Positions 45,874 through 53,819 of a DNA stretch of 54,353 bases are shown here, piece by piece (position 1 is the stretch's first letter; each line of letters starts with the position of its first letter). The stretch comes from Actinomycetota bacterium (lineage in GTDB: Bacteria > Actinomycetota > Actinomycetes > Actinomycetales > Dermatophilaceae): contig JAIUNK010000032.1 in NCBI GenBank assembly GCA_020161845.1, positions 1 through 54,353 of the forward strand, in the 5' to 3' direction. The position numbers and the translations under genes are program-made. Under the pieces are notes generated by a model that saw only the letters and a program-made list of their open reading frames with translations, was not told the DNA's origin and made no database searches.

Positions 45874-46665
45874 TCAGGCCAGATCGACGACGACCGGGGC
45901 GTGATCGCTGGCGCCCTTGCCCTTGCGCTCCTCGCGGTCGATGAACGCTCCGGTCACCCGGTCGGCGAGCGCCGGTGAGCCCAGGGCGAAGTCGATGCGC
46001 ATGCCTTGCTTCTTGGGGAATCGCAGCTGCGTGTAATCCCAATAGGTGTAGACCCCCGGGCCGGGGCAGTGCGGCCGGACCAGATCGGCGAAGCCCGCCT
46101 GCACCACGCCGGTGAAGGCCGCCCGCTCCGGCGCGCTGGTGTGCGTCTTGCCCGCGAAGAACGCCGGATCCCAGACGTCGTCGTCCAATGGGGCGACGTT
46201 CCAGTCGCCCATCAGCACGACCTGGGTCGTGGGGTCGGTCGCGAGCCAGCCGCGGCCCGCGTCGGCCAGCGCGCCGAGCCAGTCGAGTTTGTAGTGGTAG
46301 TGCGGGTGCTCCAGCTCCCGCCCGTTGGGCACGTAGAGCGACCAGATCCGGACCCCGCCGCAGGTCGCCCCCAGCGCCCGGGCCTCAGCCGCGAGCTCCG
46401 GCTCGCCCCACTCGGGCATCCCGGGGAAGCCGAGCGTCGCCTCGCTCAGGCCGACCCGGGAGGCGATGGCGACCCCGTTCCACTGGTTGAGGCCGTGAAA
46501 GGCCACCTCATAGCCCGCCGCCTCGAAGGGCAGCACCGGGAACTGGCTGTCCTTGCACTTGGTCTCCTGCAGCGCCAGCACGTCGATGTCGTGCCGCGCC
46601 AACAGGGCCACGGCACGGTCGACGCGGCTGCGAATCGAGTTGCAGTTCCAAGTAGCGATGCGCAC
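45874..46665 (-). CDS. xthA: Exodeoxyribonuclease III (AP endonuclease)
   Basis: A 263-aa EEP-fold nuclease that cuts at abasic sites in base-excision repair. Motifs: MRIATWNCNSIRSRVDR, LALQETKCKDSQFP with metal-binding E34, WSLYVPNGRELEHPHYHYK, VVLMGDWNVAPLDDDVWDP and the final KGASDHAPVVVDLA. It is full length. It ends just upstream of the riboswitch on the same strand, so a transcript through it could reach the thiamine operon. It diverges from the SDR gene. Confidence 0.96.
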   Translation of the reverse strand: MRIATWNCNSIRSRVDRAVALLARHDIDVLALQETKCKDSQFPVLPFEAAGYEVAFHGLNQWNGVAIASRVGLSEATLGFPGMPEWGEPELAAEARALGATCGGVRIWSLYVPNGRELEHPHYHYKLDWLGALADAGRGWLATDPTTQVVLMGDWNVAPLDDDVWDPAFFAGKTHTSAPERAAFTGVVQAGFADLVRPHCPGPGVYTYWDYTQLRFPKKQGMRIDFALGSPALADRVTGAFIDREERKGKGASDHAPVVVDLA

Positions 46666-46724
46666 GGCCCGAGCCTAGTGCGGCCGGCCGACAACGCTCC
46701 GGGCCGCTGGACCTGGCGGGTGTT

Positions 46725-46756
46725 CGGCAGGGACCGGCAGGGACCCGGCAGGAACC
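46725..46756. repeat. Three imperfect 10-11-bp tandem units
   Basis: CGGCAGGGAC, CGGCAGGGACC and CGGCAGGAACC follow one another in the 128-bp gap between xthA and the divergent SDR gene. They may be the remains of slippage or a regulator array; nothing else marks the spot. Confidence 0.55.
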
Positions 46757-46793
46757 CGGACTCGGGTCGGGACCCGTCGGTAACCTGGGCTGC

Positions 46794-47588
46794 ATGACCA
46801 CTGCCCTCATCACCGGCGCCACCGCCGGCATCGGTCGATCGTTCGCCGAGGAACTGGCTCGCACCGGCCATGACCTGGTTCTCGTGGCCCGGGACGGCGC
46901 CCGGCTGGAGTCGGTCGCGGCGGAGCTGCGCACGACGTACGGCGTGGCCGGCGAGGTCCTCGTCGCCGACCTGGCCGACCGGGCGCAGCTGCAGCGGGTG
47001 GCCGATCGGCTCGCGCGGGACGGCGAGGATGCCGTCGACCTGCTCGTCAACAACGCGGGATTCGGACTCAAGAGCACCTTCCTGCAGTCCGACATCGCCG
47101 CCGAGGAACGCCAGCTCGCCGTGCTGTGCCAGGCCGTGCTCGTGCTCAGCCATGCGGCGGGCCGGGCGATGACCGGGCGCGGCCGGGGTCACATCCTCAA
47201 CGTCAGCAGCGTCGCCTCCTTCGTGACGATGGGCACCTATTCCGCCGCCAAGGCCTGGGTCACCACGTTCACCCAGGGGCTCGCCAACGAGCTGAGCGGC
47301 TCAGGAGTGGGCGCCACCGTGTTGTGCCCCGGCTACACCCGCACCGAGTTTCACCAGCGCATGGGCGCCTCGATGAAGTCCATCCCCGGTCCGCTGTGGC
47401 TCGACGCCGACGACCTCGTTCGAGCGGCGCTCGCCGACGTCGCGGCCGGCCGGGTCGTCAGCACGCCGGGACTGGTCTACCGGGCGACCGAGCTCGCCAC
47501 GGGGATGCTGCCGCGGGAGGTGCTCCGGCGGCTCTCCGGTGTCCTGTCGGGGGAGAAGGGTCGGCTCGCGGAACGCAGCGGGCAGTGA
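46794..47588 (+). CDS. Short-chain dehydrogenase/reductase
   Basis: A 264-aa classical SDR. The cofactor loop is TGATAGIGRSFAEELA, the structural motif is LLVNNAGFG, the catalytic serine lies in NVSSVASFVTMG and the dyad is Y-x-x-x-K in GTYSAAKAW. The active site is intact. The C-terminal LVRAALADVAAGRVVSTPGL segment resembles SDRs often annotated as DltE-like or general oxidoreductases. It is probably NADP-linked, with unknown substrate. It lies 25 bp before pyrE on the same strand, which may mean co-transcription but no common pathway. Confidence 0.92.
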   Translation: MTTALITGATAGIGRSFAEELARTGHDLVLVARDGARLESVAAELRTTYGVAGEVLVADLADRAQLQRVADRLARDGEDAVDLLVNNAGFGLKSTFLQSDIAAEERQLAVLCQAVLVLSHAAGRAMTGRGRGHILNVSSVASFVTMGTYSAAKAWVTTFTQGLANELSGSGVGATVLCPGYTRTEFHQRMGASMKSIPGPLWLDADDLVRAALADVAAGRVVSTPGLVYRATELATGMLPREVLRRLSGVLSGEKGRLAERSGQ

Positions 47589-47613
47589 CCACCCGGCCCC
47601 CTAGGCTGGGGCC

Positions 47614-48162
47614 GTGACCGACGCCAAATCCCGCCTCCTGCAGCTCATCAAGGCCAAGGCCATCGTGCACGGCCGGGTGACCCTCTCCTCGGGCAAAGAG
47701 GCCGACTACTACGTCGACCTGCGCCGCATCACCCTCGATGGGGAGGCCGCTCCGCTCGTCGGGGAGGTCATGCTGGATCTGACCGCCGACCTGGACTTCG
47801 CCGCGGTCGGCGGGCTGACGATGGGGGCCGACCCGGTGGCCACGGCGATGCTGCACGCGGCCGCCGGGCGGGGCCGGCAGCTGGACGCCTTCGTCGTGCG
47901 CAAGGCGGGCAAGGCGCACGGCCTGCAGCAGCGGATCGAGGGGCCGTCGATCGAGGGCCGCCGGGTGCTGGTGGTCGAGGACACCTCGACGACCGGCGGC
48001 TCGCCGTTGACGGCGGTGCAGGCGTGTCGCGAGGCGGGTGCCGAGGTCGTCGCCGTCGCGGTCATCGCGGATCGCAGCTCGGGCGCGGCGGAACGCCTCC
48101 AGGCCGAGACCGGACTCGACTATCGGTTCGCCTACGGACTCGGCGATCTCGGTCTCGGCTGA
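47614..48162 (+). CDS. pyrE: Orotate phosphoribosyltransferase
   Basis: A 182-aa phosphoribosyltransferase making OMP from orotate and PRPP in pyrimidine synthesis. Motifs: SGKEADYYVDLRRITLDGEA, AVGGLTMGADPVATAML, VRKAGKAHGLQQRIEG and the PRPP loop VLVVEDTSTTGGSPL. Length is normal for the actinobacterial enzyme. The GTG start follows the SDR gene by 25 bp. No other pyr gene is adjacent. Confidence 0.96.
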   Translation: MTDAKSRLLQLIKAKAIVHGRVTLSSGKEADYYVDLRRITLDGEAAPLVGEVMLDLTADLDFAAVGGLTMGADPVATAMLHAAAGRGRQLDAFVVRKAGKAHGLQQRIEGPSIEGRRVLVVEDTSTTGGSPLTAVQACREAGAEVVAVAVIADRSSGAAERLQAETGLDYRFAYGLGDLGLG

Positions 48163-48217
48163 CCACAACGGGCTGACCACGACCGGCTGTTACCACCACC
48201 GGTTGACCACGGCCGGT
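48160..48217. repeat. Tandem array of about 14-bp units after pyrE
   Basis: Four imperfect units of the type TGACCACnACCGGC (48160, 48174, 48188 longer by two, 48204) and a partial fifth. The array begins at the end of pyrE and fills most of the gap to the converging TetR gene. No hairpin is obvious. It could be a slippage product or a protein-binding array. Confidence 0.65.
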
Positions 48218-48243
48218 TGCCCACGAAAGGGCTCCGGACCGGG

Positions 48244-48891
48244 TTAGGGCGCCGGGGCCTCGCTCGGCCGCAGGTACCCATCGACCAGCCGTCGGATCTC
48301 GGCGTCGACGACCGGCTGGCCCAGCTCCCCGACCGCGACGCCGGAACCGAGGGCGAACGGGGTCAACGCCTGGACCAGCACGGTGCCGATCGTGTGATGA
48401 TCCGCACGACGTACCGAACCATCGCCCATCCCGCGCTGCAGGTCCGGGGTCGCCGCCGCCACCAGCGCCCGCTGGCTCGTGCCGAGGTGCTCGGTGAGAT
48501 ACGGCGCCAGCAGCGTGGTGTCCCCGCCGACCAACGCGCGCACGAAGTCGGAGGCCGCCACCCCCTTGACGAGGCGAAGGGCCAGCTCCACCAGTCGGTC
48601 CCGGCCCGAGCCGTCCGGCAGGTCCCGGGTTGCGCGGACGATGATCGTCTCGGTCTCCCGGGTGAGAGCGGTCAGGGCCAGGCGCTTCACGTCGCCGCCC
48701 CGCCGGTAGAGGGTGATCCGAGCCAACCCCGCGCGACGCGCGACGGAGGTCGCGGACAGCTTGTCGAGCCCGGATTCGACCACCTCGGCCCGGACCGCTT
48801 CGAGCAGCCGCTCGCGGCTGGCGTCCGGCTCGGCCGAGGGAGCCGACCCGGATGCTCGCTCGTCGGGGGATTCACCTGGCCCACTCGGCAT
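48244..48891 (-). CDS. TetR-family regulator
   Basis: A 215-aa TetR-type repressor. The HTH lies at about residues 27-72: RERLLEAVRAEVVESGLDKL and TSVARRAGLARITLYRRGGD. The C-terminal helical domain (PYLTEHLGTSQRALVAAATP) is the ligand pocket; the ligand is unknown. A 25-residue acidic leader precedes the HTH. It is divergent from the diacylglycerol-kinase-like gene across about 118 bp and may regulate it. No clear palindrome was found in the gap. Confidence 0.9.
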   Translation of the reverse strand: MPSGPGESPDERASGSAPSAEPDASRERLLEAVRAEVVESGLDKLSATSVARRAGLARITLYRRGGDVKRLALTALTRETETIIVRATRDLPDGSGRDRLVELALRLVKGVAASDFVRALVGGDTTLLAPYLTEHLGTSQRALVAAATPDLQRGMGDGSVRRADHHTIGTVLVQALTPFALGSGVAVGELGQPVVDAEIRRLVDGYLRPSEAPAP

Positions 48892-49009
48892 TTCGCCATC
48901 GTTGCATGCTTGGTAGGTCCGTGGTCCGCGGGTGTGTCATGGTGAGAGGCAGGATTTGCGCGCACGCGCGCAGGGGGATCCGATCGGGTTGGCCGGAACG
49001 GAGGATGGC

Positions 49010-49861
49010 GTGGTCCGGGACGTCCGTCTCGTCGTCAATCCCGACGCAGGTCGCGGCTGGGCCGCCGCCCAGGCGAGCGCCGTGGCGGAGGTGATGCGCA
49101 CCCAGGGTTGGACCGTCGAGGTGTGCCATGCCACCGCAGGTCAGCTTGAGCGCCTGGCCAGCGCGGTCGATCCCCATGTGCTGGTCTGTTCCCTCGGTGG
49201 CGAAGGCACCCACGCGCGGGTCGCGTCGGGAGCGTACGTCGCCGGCGCGCTCTTCACCCCGCTGCCGGGGGGCCGTGGCAACGACCTGGTCCGCGCCGTG
49301 GGCCTGCCCCGACATCCGGTGGCGGCGGCGCAACGCCTGCTGCACGTGCAGGAGCGCCGGATCGACCTCGGTGACGTCGGCGGGGCGCCATTTCTCGGGG
49401 TGGTCAGCATCGGCGCCTCCGCCCGGGCGAACGCACTGGCCAACAGCTCCCCGATGACCGGTGCCAGGGCCTATCACGTCGCGGCCGCACGAATGGCGCT
49501 GAACGCCCGCCCCTCGACGTACCGGCTGGACCTGGACGGTGAGGTCCTGGAGGTCTGCGCGTACGAGGTCGCGATCGGACTGTCGGGGCGCTACGGCGGC
49601 GGGATGCGGATCTGTCCCCAGGCCGAGCTGGACGACGGACTGCTGGACGTCACGATCATCACCGGTCCCCGGAGCACCTTCCCGCGGGTGCTGACCAACA
49701 TGTTCAACGGGCGACTCGGCTCGGTGCGCGGGGTGCTGATGTTGCGGGCCCGGACGGTGCACGTGGAGGGGGAGGGGCCGGTGTTCGCCGACGGCGACCG
49801 CATCGGCGACCTGCCCATCACCGCGACCGTGAGCCCGCGGGCCCTGCGGCTGCTGGCCTGA
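49010..49861 (+). CDS. Diacylglycerol kinase catalytic-domain lipid kinase
   Basis: A 283-aa protein of the DagK/YegS type, phosphorylating diacylglycerol or a related lipid. The N-terminal VRLVVNPDAGRGWAAAQ is the family opening. The nucleotide motif is GGEGTH (63-68), with glutamate where the family has GGDGT, and the second loop TPLPGGRGNDLVRAVGLP is normal. The C-terminal GGGMRICPQAELDDGLLDV and the late VEGEGPVFADGDRIGDLPI match the beta domain. The GTG at 49010 follows ACGGAGGATGGC; the frame is open upstream. The D-to-E change may weaken but need not abolish catalysis. Confidence 0.86.
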   Translation: MVRDVRLVVNPDAGRGWAAAQASAVAEVMRTQGWTVEVCHATAGQLERLASAVDPHVLVCSLGGEGTHARVASGAYVAGALFTPLPGGRGNDLVRAVGLPRHPVAAAQRLLHVQERRIDLGDVGGAPFLGVVSIGASARANALANSSPMTGARAYHVAAARMALNARPSTYRLDLDGEVLEVCAYEVAIGLSGRYGGGMRICPQAELDDGLLDVTIITGPRSTFPRVLTNMFNGRLGSVRGVLMLRARTVHVEGEGPVFADGDRIGDLPITATVSPRALRLLA

Positions 49862-49867
49862 GCGCGG

Positions 49868-50545
49868 TCAGTCCCGGCGGGCCTGGATCGAGTCGGCGAC
49901 CGCCTCGCCGGCCTCGCGGACGATGGCCTTCGTGCGCCGTCGATGCGCGAGGTATTCGAAGACCATCGGCAGCACCGACACGAACACGATCAGCAGGATC
50001 GCGGCCTCGAGATTGTCGTGCACGACGTTGATCGTGCCGAGGAAGTAGCCGAGCAGCGTGATGCCGGTGGCCCACAGCACGGCACCGACGAAGCTCCAGG
50101 TGAAGAAGCGGCGGCGGTCCATCCGGCCGACCCCGGCGACGACCGTGATGAAGGTCCGCACGATCGGCACGAACCGGCCGATGACCAGGGCCTTGTTGCC
50201 GTGCTTGTCGAAGAACTCGATGGTCTGGTCGAAGTACTTTTTCTTGAGGATCCGTCCGTCCCGCCGGTAGAGCGGTTCGCCGATGGCGCGTCCGATCTCA
50301 TAGCCGACGACATTGCCCAGGAACGCCGCCGCCGACAGGATCACGCAGGCCAGCCCGATCGAGACGGGCACATCGCCCCGCCGAATGAACAGGCCGACGC
50401 TGAACAGCAGCGAGTCGCCGGGCAGGATCGGGAAAAGCAGCCCGCACTCGATGAACACGATGGCGACGCTGACCCAGAAAAACTGGGTCCCGAACTGATT
50501 GAGCAGGTATTGCGGGTCCATCCAGTCGGGACCGAGGGCAGGCAT
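49868..50545 (-). CDS. DedA-family membrane protein
   Basis: A 225-aa DedA/SNARE-associated-type protein with about five membrane segments. It has FIECGLLFPILPGDSLLFSV, GNVVGYEIGRAIGEPLYRR, the amphipathic loop FFDKHGNKALVIGRFVPIVR and TFITVVAGVGRMDRRRFFTW. DedA proteins act in lipid scrambling and envelope integrity, with conserved acidic and arginine residues here intact. The ATG at 50545 gives a short leader before MDPQYLLNQFG. It converges on the lipid-kinase gene with a 6-bp gap, a possible link through membrane lipids. Confidence 0.93.
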   Translation of the reverse strand: MPALGPDWMDPQYLLNQFGTQFFWVSVAIVFIECGLLFPILPGDSLLFSVGLFIRRGDVPVSIGLACVILSAAAFLGNVVGYEIGRAIGEPLYRRDGRILKKKYFDQTIEFFDKHGNKALVIGRFVPIVRTFITVVAGVGRMDRRRFFTWSFVGAVLWATGITLLGYFLGTINVVHDNLEAAILLIVFVSVLPMVFEYLAHRRRTKAIVREAGEAVADSIQARRD

Positions 50546-50615
50546 CACGGGGTCAAGGTTACCGGGGGGCTGCTGGGCGTTCCCTGGGAGCGCGGCGTGC
50601 GCGCCGTGCGCGCCG

Positions 50616-51218
50616 TCAGAGCCCGGGCCAGGACCGGATGAACCAGCCGTCGTCGCCGCACTCCAGCATGATCGGCGCGGCATGGGCCAGGAACGGCTCG
50701 CGCGCAGCCTCCCCGGTCAGGTCCACGGCGACGAGGGGCAGCACGACGGTGAGCAGCGCCCCGTGTGAAAAGACCAGCACGTGCTCGCCGCGATGCAGGT
50801 CGGAGATGGTCTCCAGCGCGGCGCGCAGCCGGTCGCGCACCTGCCTGCCCGACTCGGCGCCGGGCAGTCGGGCGTCGAGGTCGCCGGCGCGCCACGCGGC
50901 GTACGCCGTCGCCGCCCGCGGGTTTTCGAACGGCGCCCCCTGCAGGTCGGCGACGTGCACCTCGTCCAGCCCGGACAGTCGCCGGGCGGGTACGCCGAGG
51001 GCCTCCGCCGCGATCTCGGCCGACTGGGCGGCCGGGGTCATCGCGGAGGAGTAGACCGCCGCGATCCGCCGGTCCGCCAGGCCCTTGGCGAGGGCTGCGA
51101 CCTGGTCGCGCCCCGTGTCGGTGAGTCGTCCGCCGTCGTTGCCCAGCTGCGGCGGGTGGTCGTACGCCGCGTCCCCATGCCGGGATACCAGCAGCGTGGC
51201 GGGACAGTGCAGGCTCAC
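50616..51218 (-). CDS. Histidine phosphatase (phosphoglycerate-mutase-like)
   Basis: A 200-aa histidine phosphatase. The RHG catalytic motif is LLVSRHGDAAYDHPPQ, the second histidine is in VLVFSHGALLTVVLPLVAVD, and the arginine and glutamate of the pocket are in YSSAMTPAAQSAEIAAEALG and LDEVHVADLQGAPFEN. The family removes phosphate from small molecules or proteins. The start overlaps the TetR stop by 4 nt, so the two are co-transcribed. Confidence 0.9.
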   Translation of the reverse strand: MSLHCPATLLVSRHGDAAYDHPPQLGNDGGRLTDTGRDQVAALAKGLADRRIAAVYSSAMTPAAQSAEIAAEALGVPARRLSGLDEVHVADLQGAPFENPRAATAYAAWRAGDLDARLPGAESGRQVRDRLRAALETISDLHRGEHVLVFSHGALLTVVLPLVAVDLTGEAAREPFLAHAAPIMLECGDDGWFIRSWPGL

Positions 51219-51871
51219 CTGCGTACCTTAGCGGGGCCGTTGCGCAGGCGGTCTGCGAGGCCATCGACGTACGTCGTGAGCAGCGTCCGGATCCGCCCGG
51301 CCGGCAGGGCCTCGGGATGGTTGACGCCGAGCAGGGTCAGCCCGTCGACGAAGACCCGCAGCGCCTCCGCCTCGGCCTCCGCGGTCGGCTCCAGCACCGT
51401 GTCGAGGCGCTCCGGCCACGGCCGCCCCAGCAGCTCGCAGACCACCCCTCGGACGATATAGGCCTCGCCGATCCAGGCCTGGCGGCGGATCTCGTCCAGG
51501 GCCGGGTCCACCTGGGCCCGAGCCATGACCGCCAGCCAGACGCGGGCCTCGGCGATCCGTTCCTCGTCGAGGGGTAGGAGCTGCTCGAGGAGGAGGATGG
51601 CCCGGCCGTCCTGGGCGGGTTCGTGCTCGGCCGGTTCTCGCTCGACGATGGCCCGCAGGCGCTCGGGGATCCGGCGCAGCTGCAGCTCGACGCCGAACCG
51701 CAGCAGCTCCTCCTGGGTGCGGAAGTAGTGCCGCAGGGCCCCCGCCGACCAGCCCGCCTCCTCCGCGACGGCGCGGACCGAGGCTCCCTCGACCCCTGCG
51801 CGCACGATGACCCGGCACAGCGCCGCCGCGATCTGCGCGCGCCGCGCGTCGTGGTCCACCTGCTTGGGCAC
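51215..51871 (-). CDS. TetR-family regulator (BetI-like)
   Basis: A 218-aa TetR repressor with HTH at about residues 10-52: RRAQIAAALCRVIVRAGVEG, SVRAVAEEAGWSAGALRHYF and RTQEELLRFGV. The C-terminal domain has the BetI/TetR_C_6 look (EARVWLAVMARAQVDPALDE). It is divergent from the GAP-family gene across a 96-bp gap that contains a 10-bp inverted repeat and a smaller palindrome. It probably represses that gene and itself. Confidence 0.92.
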   Translation of the reverse strand: MPKQVDHDARRAQIAAALCRVIVRAGVEGASVRAVAEEAGWSAGALRHYFRTQEELLRFGVELQLRRIPERLRAIVEREPAEHEPAQDGRAILLLEQLLPLDEERIAEARVWLAVMARAQVDPALDEIRRQAWIGEAYIVRGVVCELLGRPWPERLDTVLEPTAEAEAEALRVFVDGLTLLGVNHPEALPAGRIRTLLTTYVDGLADRLRNGPAKVRR

Positions 51872-51882
51872 CCGCCCATTCT

Positions 51883-51931
51883 GACACGCGTGTGTTGAAA
51901 CATCTCGCCATCAGCGCTACCGTTTCAACAC
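51883..51931. promoter_or_regulatory. TetR-type operators between the regulator and GAP-family genes
   Basis: GTGTTGAAAC (51891-51900) and GTTTCAACAC (51922-51931) are exact inverted arms separated by 21 nt. Overlapping the left arm is the perfect palindrome ACACGCGTGT (51883-51892). The set lies just upstream of the TetR start and 37 nt before the GAP-family ATG, fitting control of both divergent promoters. Confidence 0.75.
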
Positions 51932-51967
51932 GGTCGTATCAATACATGCGTGCGAGAAAGGCTAGCC

Positions 51968-52708
51968 ATGGATCTGCCCGCCCTCGGCGGACTCGGGCTG
52001 CTCGCCCTGGTCGACAGCACGAGCTTCGGTACTCTCGGCCTGCCCGTCCTGATGCTGGCCCAGCGCCGCGTCGCCACGCGCCCCTACCTCTTCTACCTCG
52101 CCGTCATCTGCGGCTTCTACGCCCTGCTCGGCGTCGGGCTCCTCGCGGGAGCCGGGATCCTCACCTCGTGGATCGGGTCCGCGGGCGAGGACCCCGCCGT
52201 GCTGCGAGCGCAACTCGCCATCGGCGTCCTGCTCTTCGCTGTCAGCTTCTTGGTCGACAAGAAGGGCCGCGCGTGGCTCCGGCGGTTGCGTGGGCGCCCC
52301 GAGCCGGTTCCCGGTCAGGGCCGGCACGCGCGCTGGGCCGCGCGCGTCACCGGCCCCGGCGCCGACCTGCGGGTCGTCGGAGTCGTGGCCCTGGCCGCCG
52401 GGCTGATCGAGGCGGCCTCGATGGTTCCCTACCTCGGCGCCATCGGCATCATCTCCGCCGCTCGCCCGCCGTGGTCGGTGGCGCTGGCGGTGCTCGGCGC
52501 GTACGTCCTGGTCATGGCCGCTCCGGCGCTACTCCTCCTGGGCGGTCGATTGGCCCTGGCGGACCGTCTCGACCGGCCGCTCGCTCGGGTGCAGTCTTGG
52601 ATCGAGCGCAACTCCGAGGACACCCTCGGCTGGATCCTCGGGATCGTCGGCTTCGTCGTGGCGGCGGATGCGGCCAACCGACTGATGGCCGTCGGGCTCC
52701 TCGGCTGA
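51968..52708 (+). CDS. GAP/Sap-family membrane protein
   Basis: A 246-aa, six-helix membrane protein. The opening GGLGLLALVDSTSFGTLGLP and the later paired helices with MVPYLGAIGIISAARPPW and GWILGIVGFVVAADAANRL are typical of the GAP (Sap, sulfolipid/GPL-addressing) family, related to LysE-type exporters. Mycobacterial members help surface glycolipid export; the substrate here is unknown. The ATG at 51968 follows GAAAGGCTAGCC. It is divergent from the TetR gene that probably represses it. Confidence 0.85.
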   Translation: MDLPALGGLGLLALVDSTSFGTLGLPVLMLAQRRVATRPYLFYLAVICGFYALLGVGLLAGAGILTSWIGSAGEDPAVLRAQLAIGVLLFAVSFLVDKKGRAWLRRLRGRPEPVPGQGRHARWAARVTGPGADLRVVGVVALAAGLIEAASMVPYLGAIGIISAARPPWSVALAVLGAYVLVMAAPALLLLGGRLALADRLDRPLARVQSWIERNSEDTLGWILGIVGFVVAADAANRLMAVGLLG

Positions 52709-52724
52709 GCCTAGAATCACGGCC

Positions 52725-53393
52725 GTGAGCAGCGCGGACGAGCGGGCGGTCGGCGTCGGGCCGTGGCCCGGCGGGGAGACGGCCTGGCCGCGGGGCCCGG
52801 GCGGCACGCTGGCGTCGACGTACGATCCGGAGCTGCTCGCCCACGGCGACGCGCGCAACGTGGCGGATCGCTATCGGTACTGGCGCCACGACGCGATCGT
52901 CGCCGACCTGGACACCCGCCGCCACGACCTGCACGTCGCCGTCGAGAACTGGGAGCACGACTTCAACATCGGTTCGATTATCCGCACCGCCAACGCCTTC
53001 AATGTGGCCGCATTCCACATCGTCGGGCGGCGCCGGTGGAACCGGCGGGGCGCGATGGTCACCGACCGCTACCAGCACGAACACCATCACGCGAGCGTGT
53101 CGGACCTGCTCGCCTGGGCGCGCGAGGCGGGGCTGGTCGTGCTCGCCATCGACAACGTGCCCGGCAGCGTGCCGATCGAGGGGTACGCCGTGCCGCGGCG
53201 CGCCCTGCTGCTGTTCGGCCAGGAGGGTCCGGGGTGCAGTCCCGACGCGCTGGCCGGCGCCGACGCCGTGCTGCATATCACCCAGTACGGGTCGACCCGG
53301 TCGATGAACGCCGGAGCCGCGGCCGCTATCGCGATGCACACCTGGATCCGGGCCCACGCGCGGCTCGAACCGGACGGCCGGGCCGGTGGATGA
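52725..53393 (+). CDS. SpoU/TrmH-family RNA methyltransferase
   Basis: A 222-aa SPOUT methyltransferase. Motif 1 is NIGSIIRTANAFNVAAFHIV, motif 2 is LLLFGQEGPGCSPDALAGAD, and motif 3 is ITQYGSTRSMNAGAAAAIAM, which together form the trefoil knot for AdoMet. It methylates a ribose 2'-OH in tRNA or rRNA. The first 50 residues are a variable leader. The GTG start comes 16 bp after the GAP-family gene and its end overlaps the next gene by 8 nt. Confidence 0.93.
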   Translation: MSSADERAVGVGPWPGGETAWPRGPGGTLASTYDPELLAHGDARNVADRYRYWRHDAIVADLDTRRHDLHVAVENWEHDFNIGSIIRTANAFNVAAFHIVGRRRWNRRGAMVTDRYQHEHHHASVSDLLAWAREAGLVVLAIDNVPGSVPIEGYAVPRRALLLFGQEGPGCSPDALAGADAVLHITQYGSTRSMNAGAAAAIAMHTWIRAHARLEPDGRAGG

Positions 53394-53757
53394 CCTGCTG
53401 GTCGAGCACGTGCTGCGGGCCGTCGAGGCGGTGCCGCCCGGGCGGGTCACGACGTACGGCGCCATCGCCGCCCTGATCGGGGGCACGGCGCGGCAGGTCG
53501 GCGCGGTGCTGCGACATTACGGGTCGAACGTCGCGTGGTGGCGCGTCGTCAACGCGGCCGGGCAGCTGCCGACCCACCTGCACGACCAGGTGCGTCCGCA
53601 CTGGGCCGCGGAGGGCATCGCGTGGGCGTCGAGCCGGCGGGGGTGTGCGCTGGCGGCGCACCGCGTCGATGAGGCGGCCTGGGCAGCGGCGTACGCCGGG
53701 GCCACCCGCGACCTGCCGCCCTGCCACCGTGTCCCGCGGACACTAGCTGGTCGATAG
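53386..53757 (+). CDS. Alkyltransferase-like protein (ATL)
   Basis: A 123-aa protein of the MGMT DNA-binding domain. PPGRVTTYGAIAALIGGTAR is the normal HTH-side motif, and RQVGAVLRHYG fits too. At the active site the usual PCHRV is replaced by AWWRVV (W51, W52), so the alkyl-accepting cysteine is missing. Such ATL proteins bind O6-alkylguanine without repairing it and hand the site to nucleotide excision repair. It overlaps the methyltransferase gene by 8 nt. The C-terminal end reads PPCHRV, probably by chance. Confidence 0.85.
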   Translation: MDDLLVEHVLRAVEAVPPGRVTTYGAIAALIGGTARQVGAVLRHYGSNVAWWRVVNAAGQLPTHLHDQVRPHWAAEGIAWASSRRGCALAAHRVDEAAWAAAYAGATRDLPPCHRVPRTLAGR

Positions 53758-53819
53758 CTTCCTCTGGCAGGCTCGGGCCGCGAGACCCCTCCGAGAACTT
53801 CGAGCCCGGGAGACGCCCC

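Noticed and set aside
46725-46756. CRISPR-like or other spaced array
   Set aside because: Units are short, adjacent and without spacers. The same holds for the arrays at 8474 and 48160. No CRISPR array or cas gene was seen.
53722-53757. PPCHRV at the end of the ATL protein, like the MGMT active site
   Set aside because: It lies at the extreme C-terminus, not between the HTH and the glycine loop, and lacks the following conserved residues. I treat it as chance.
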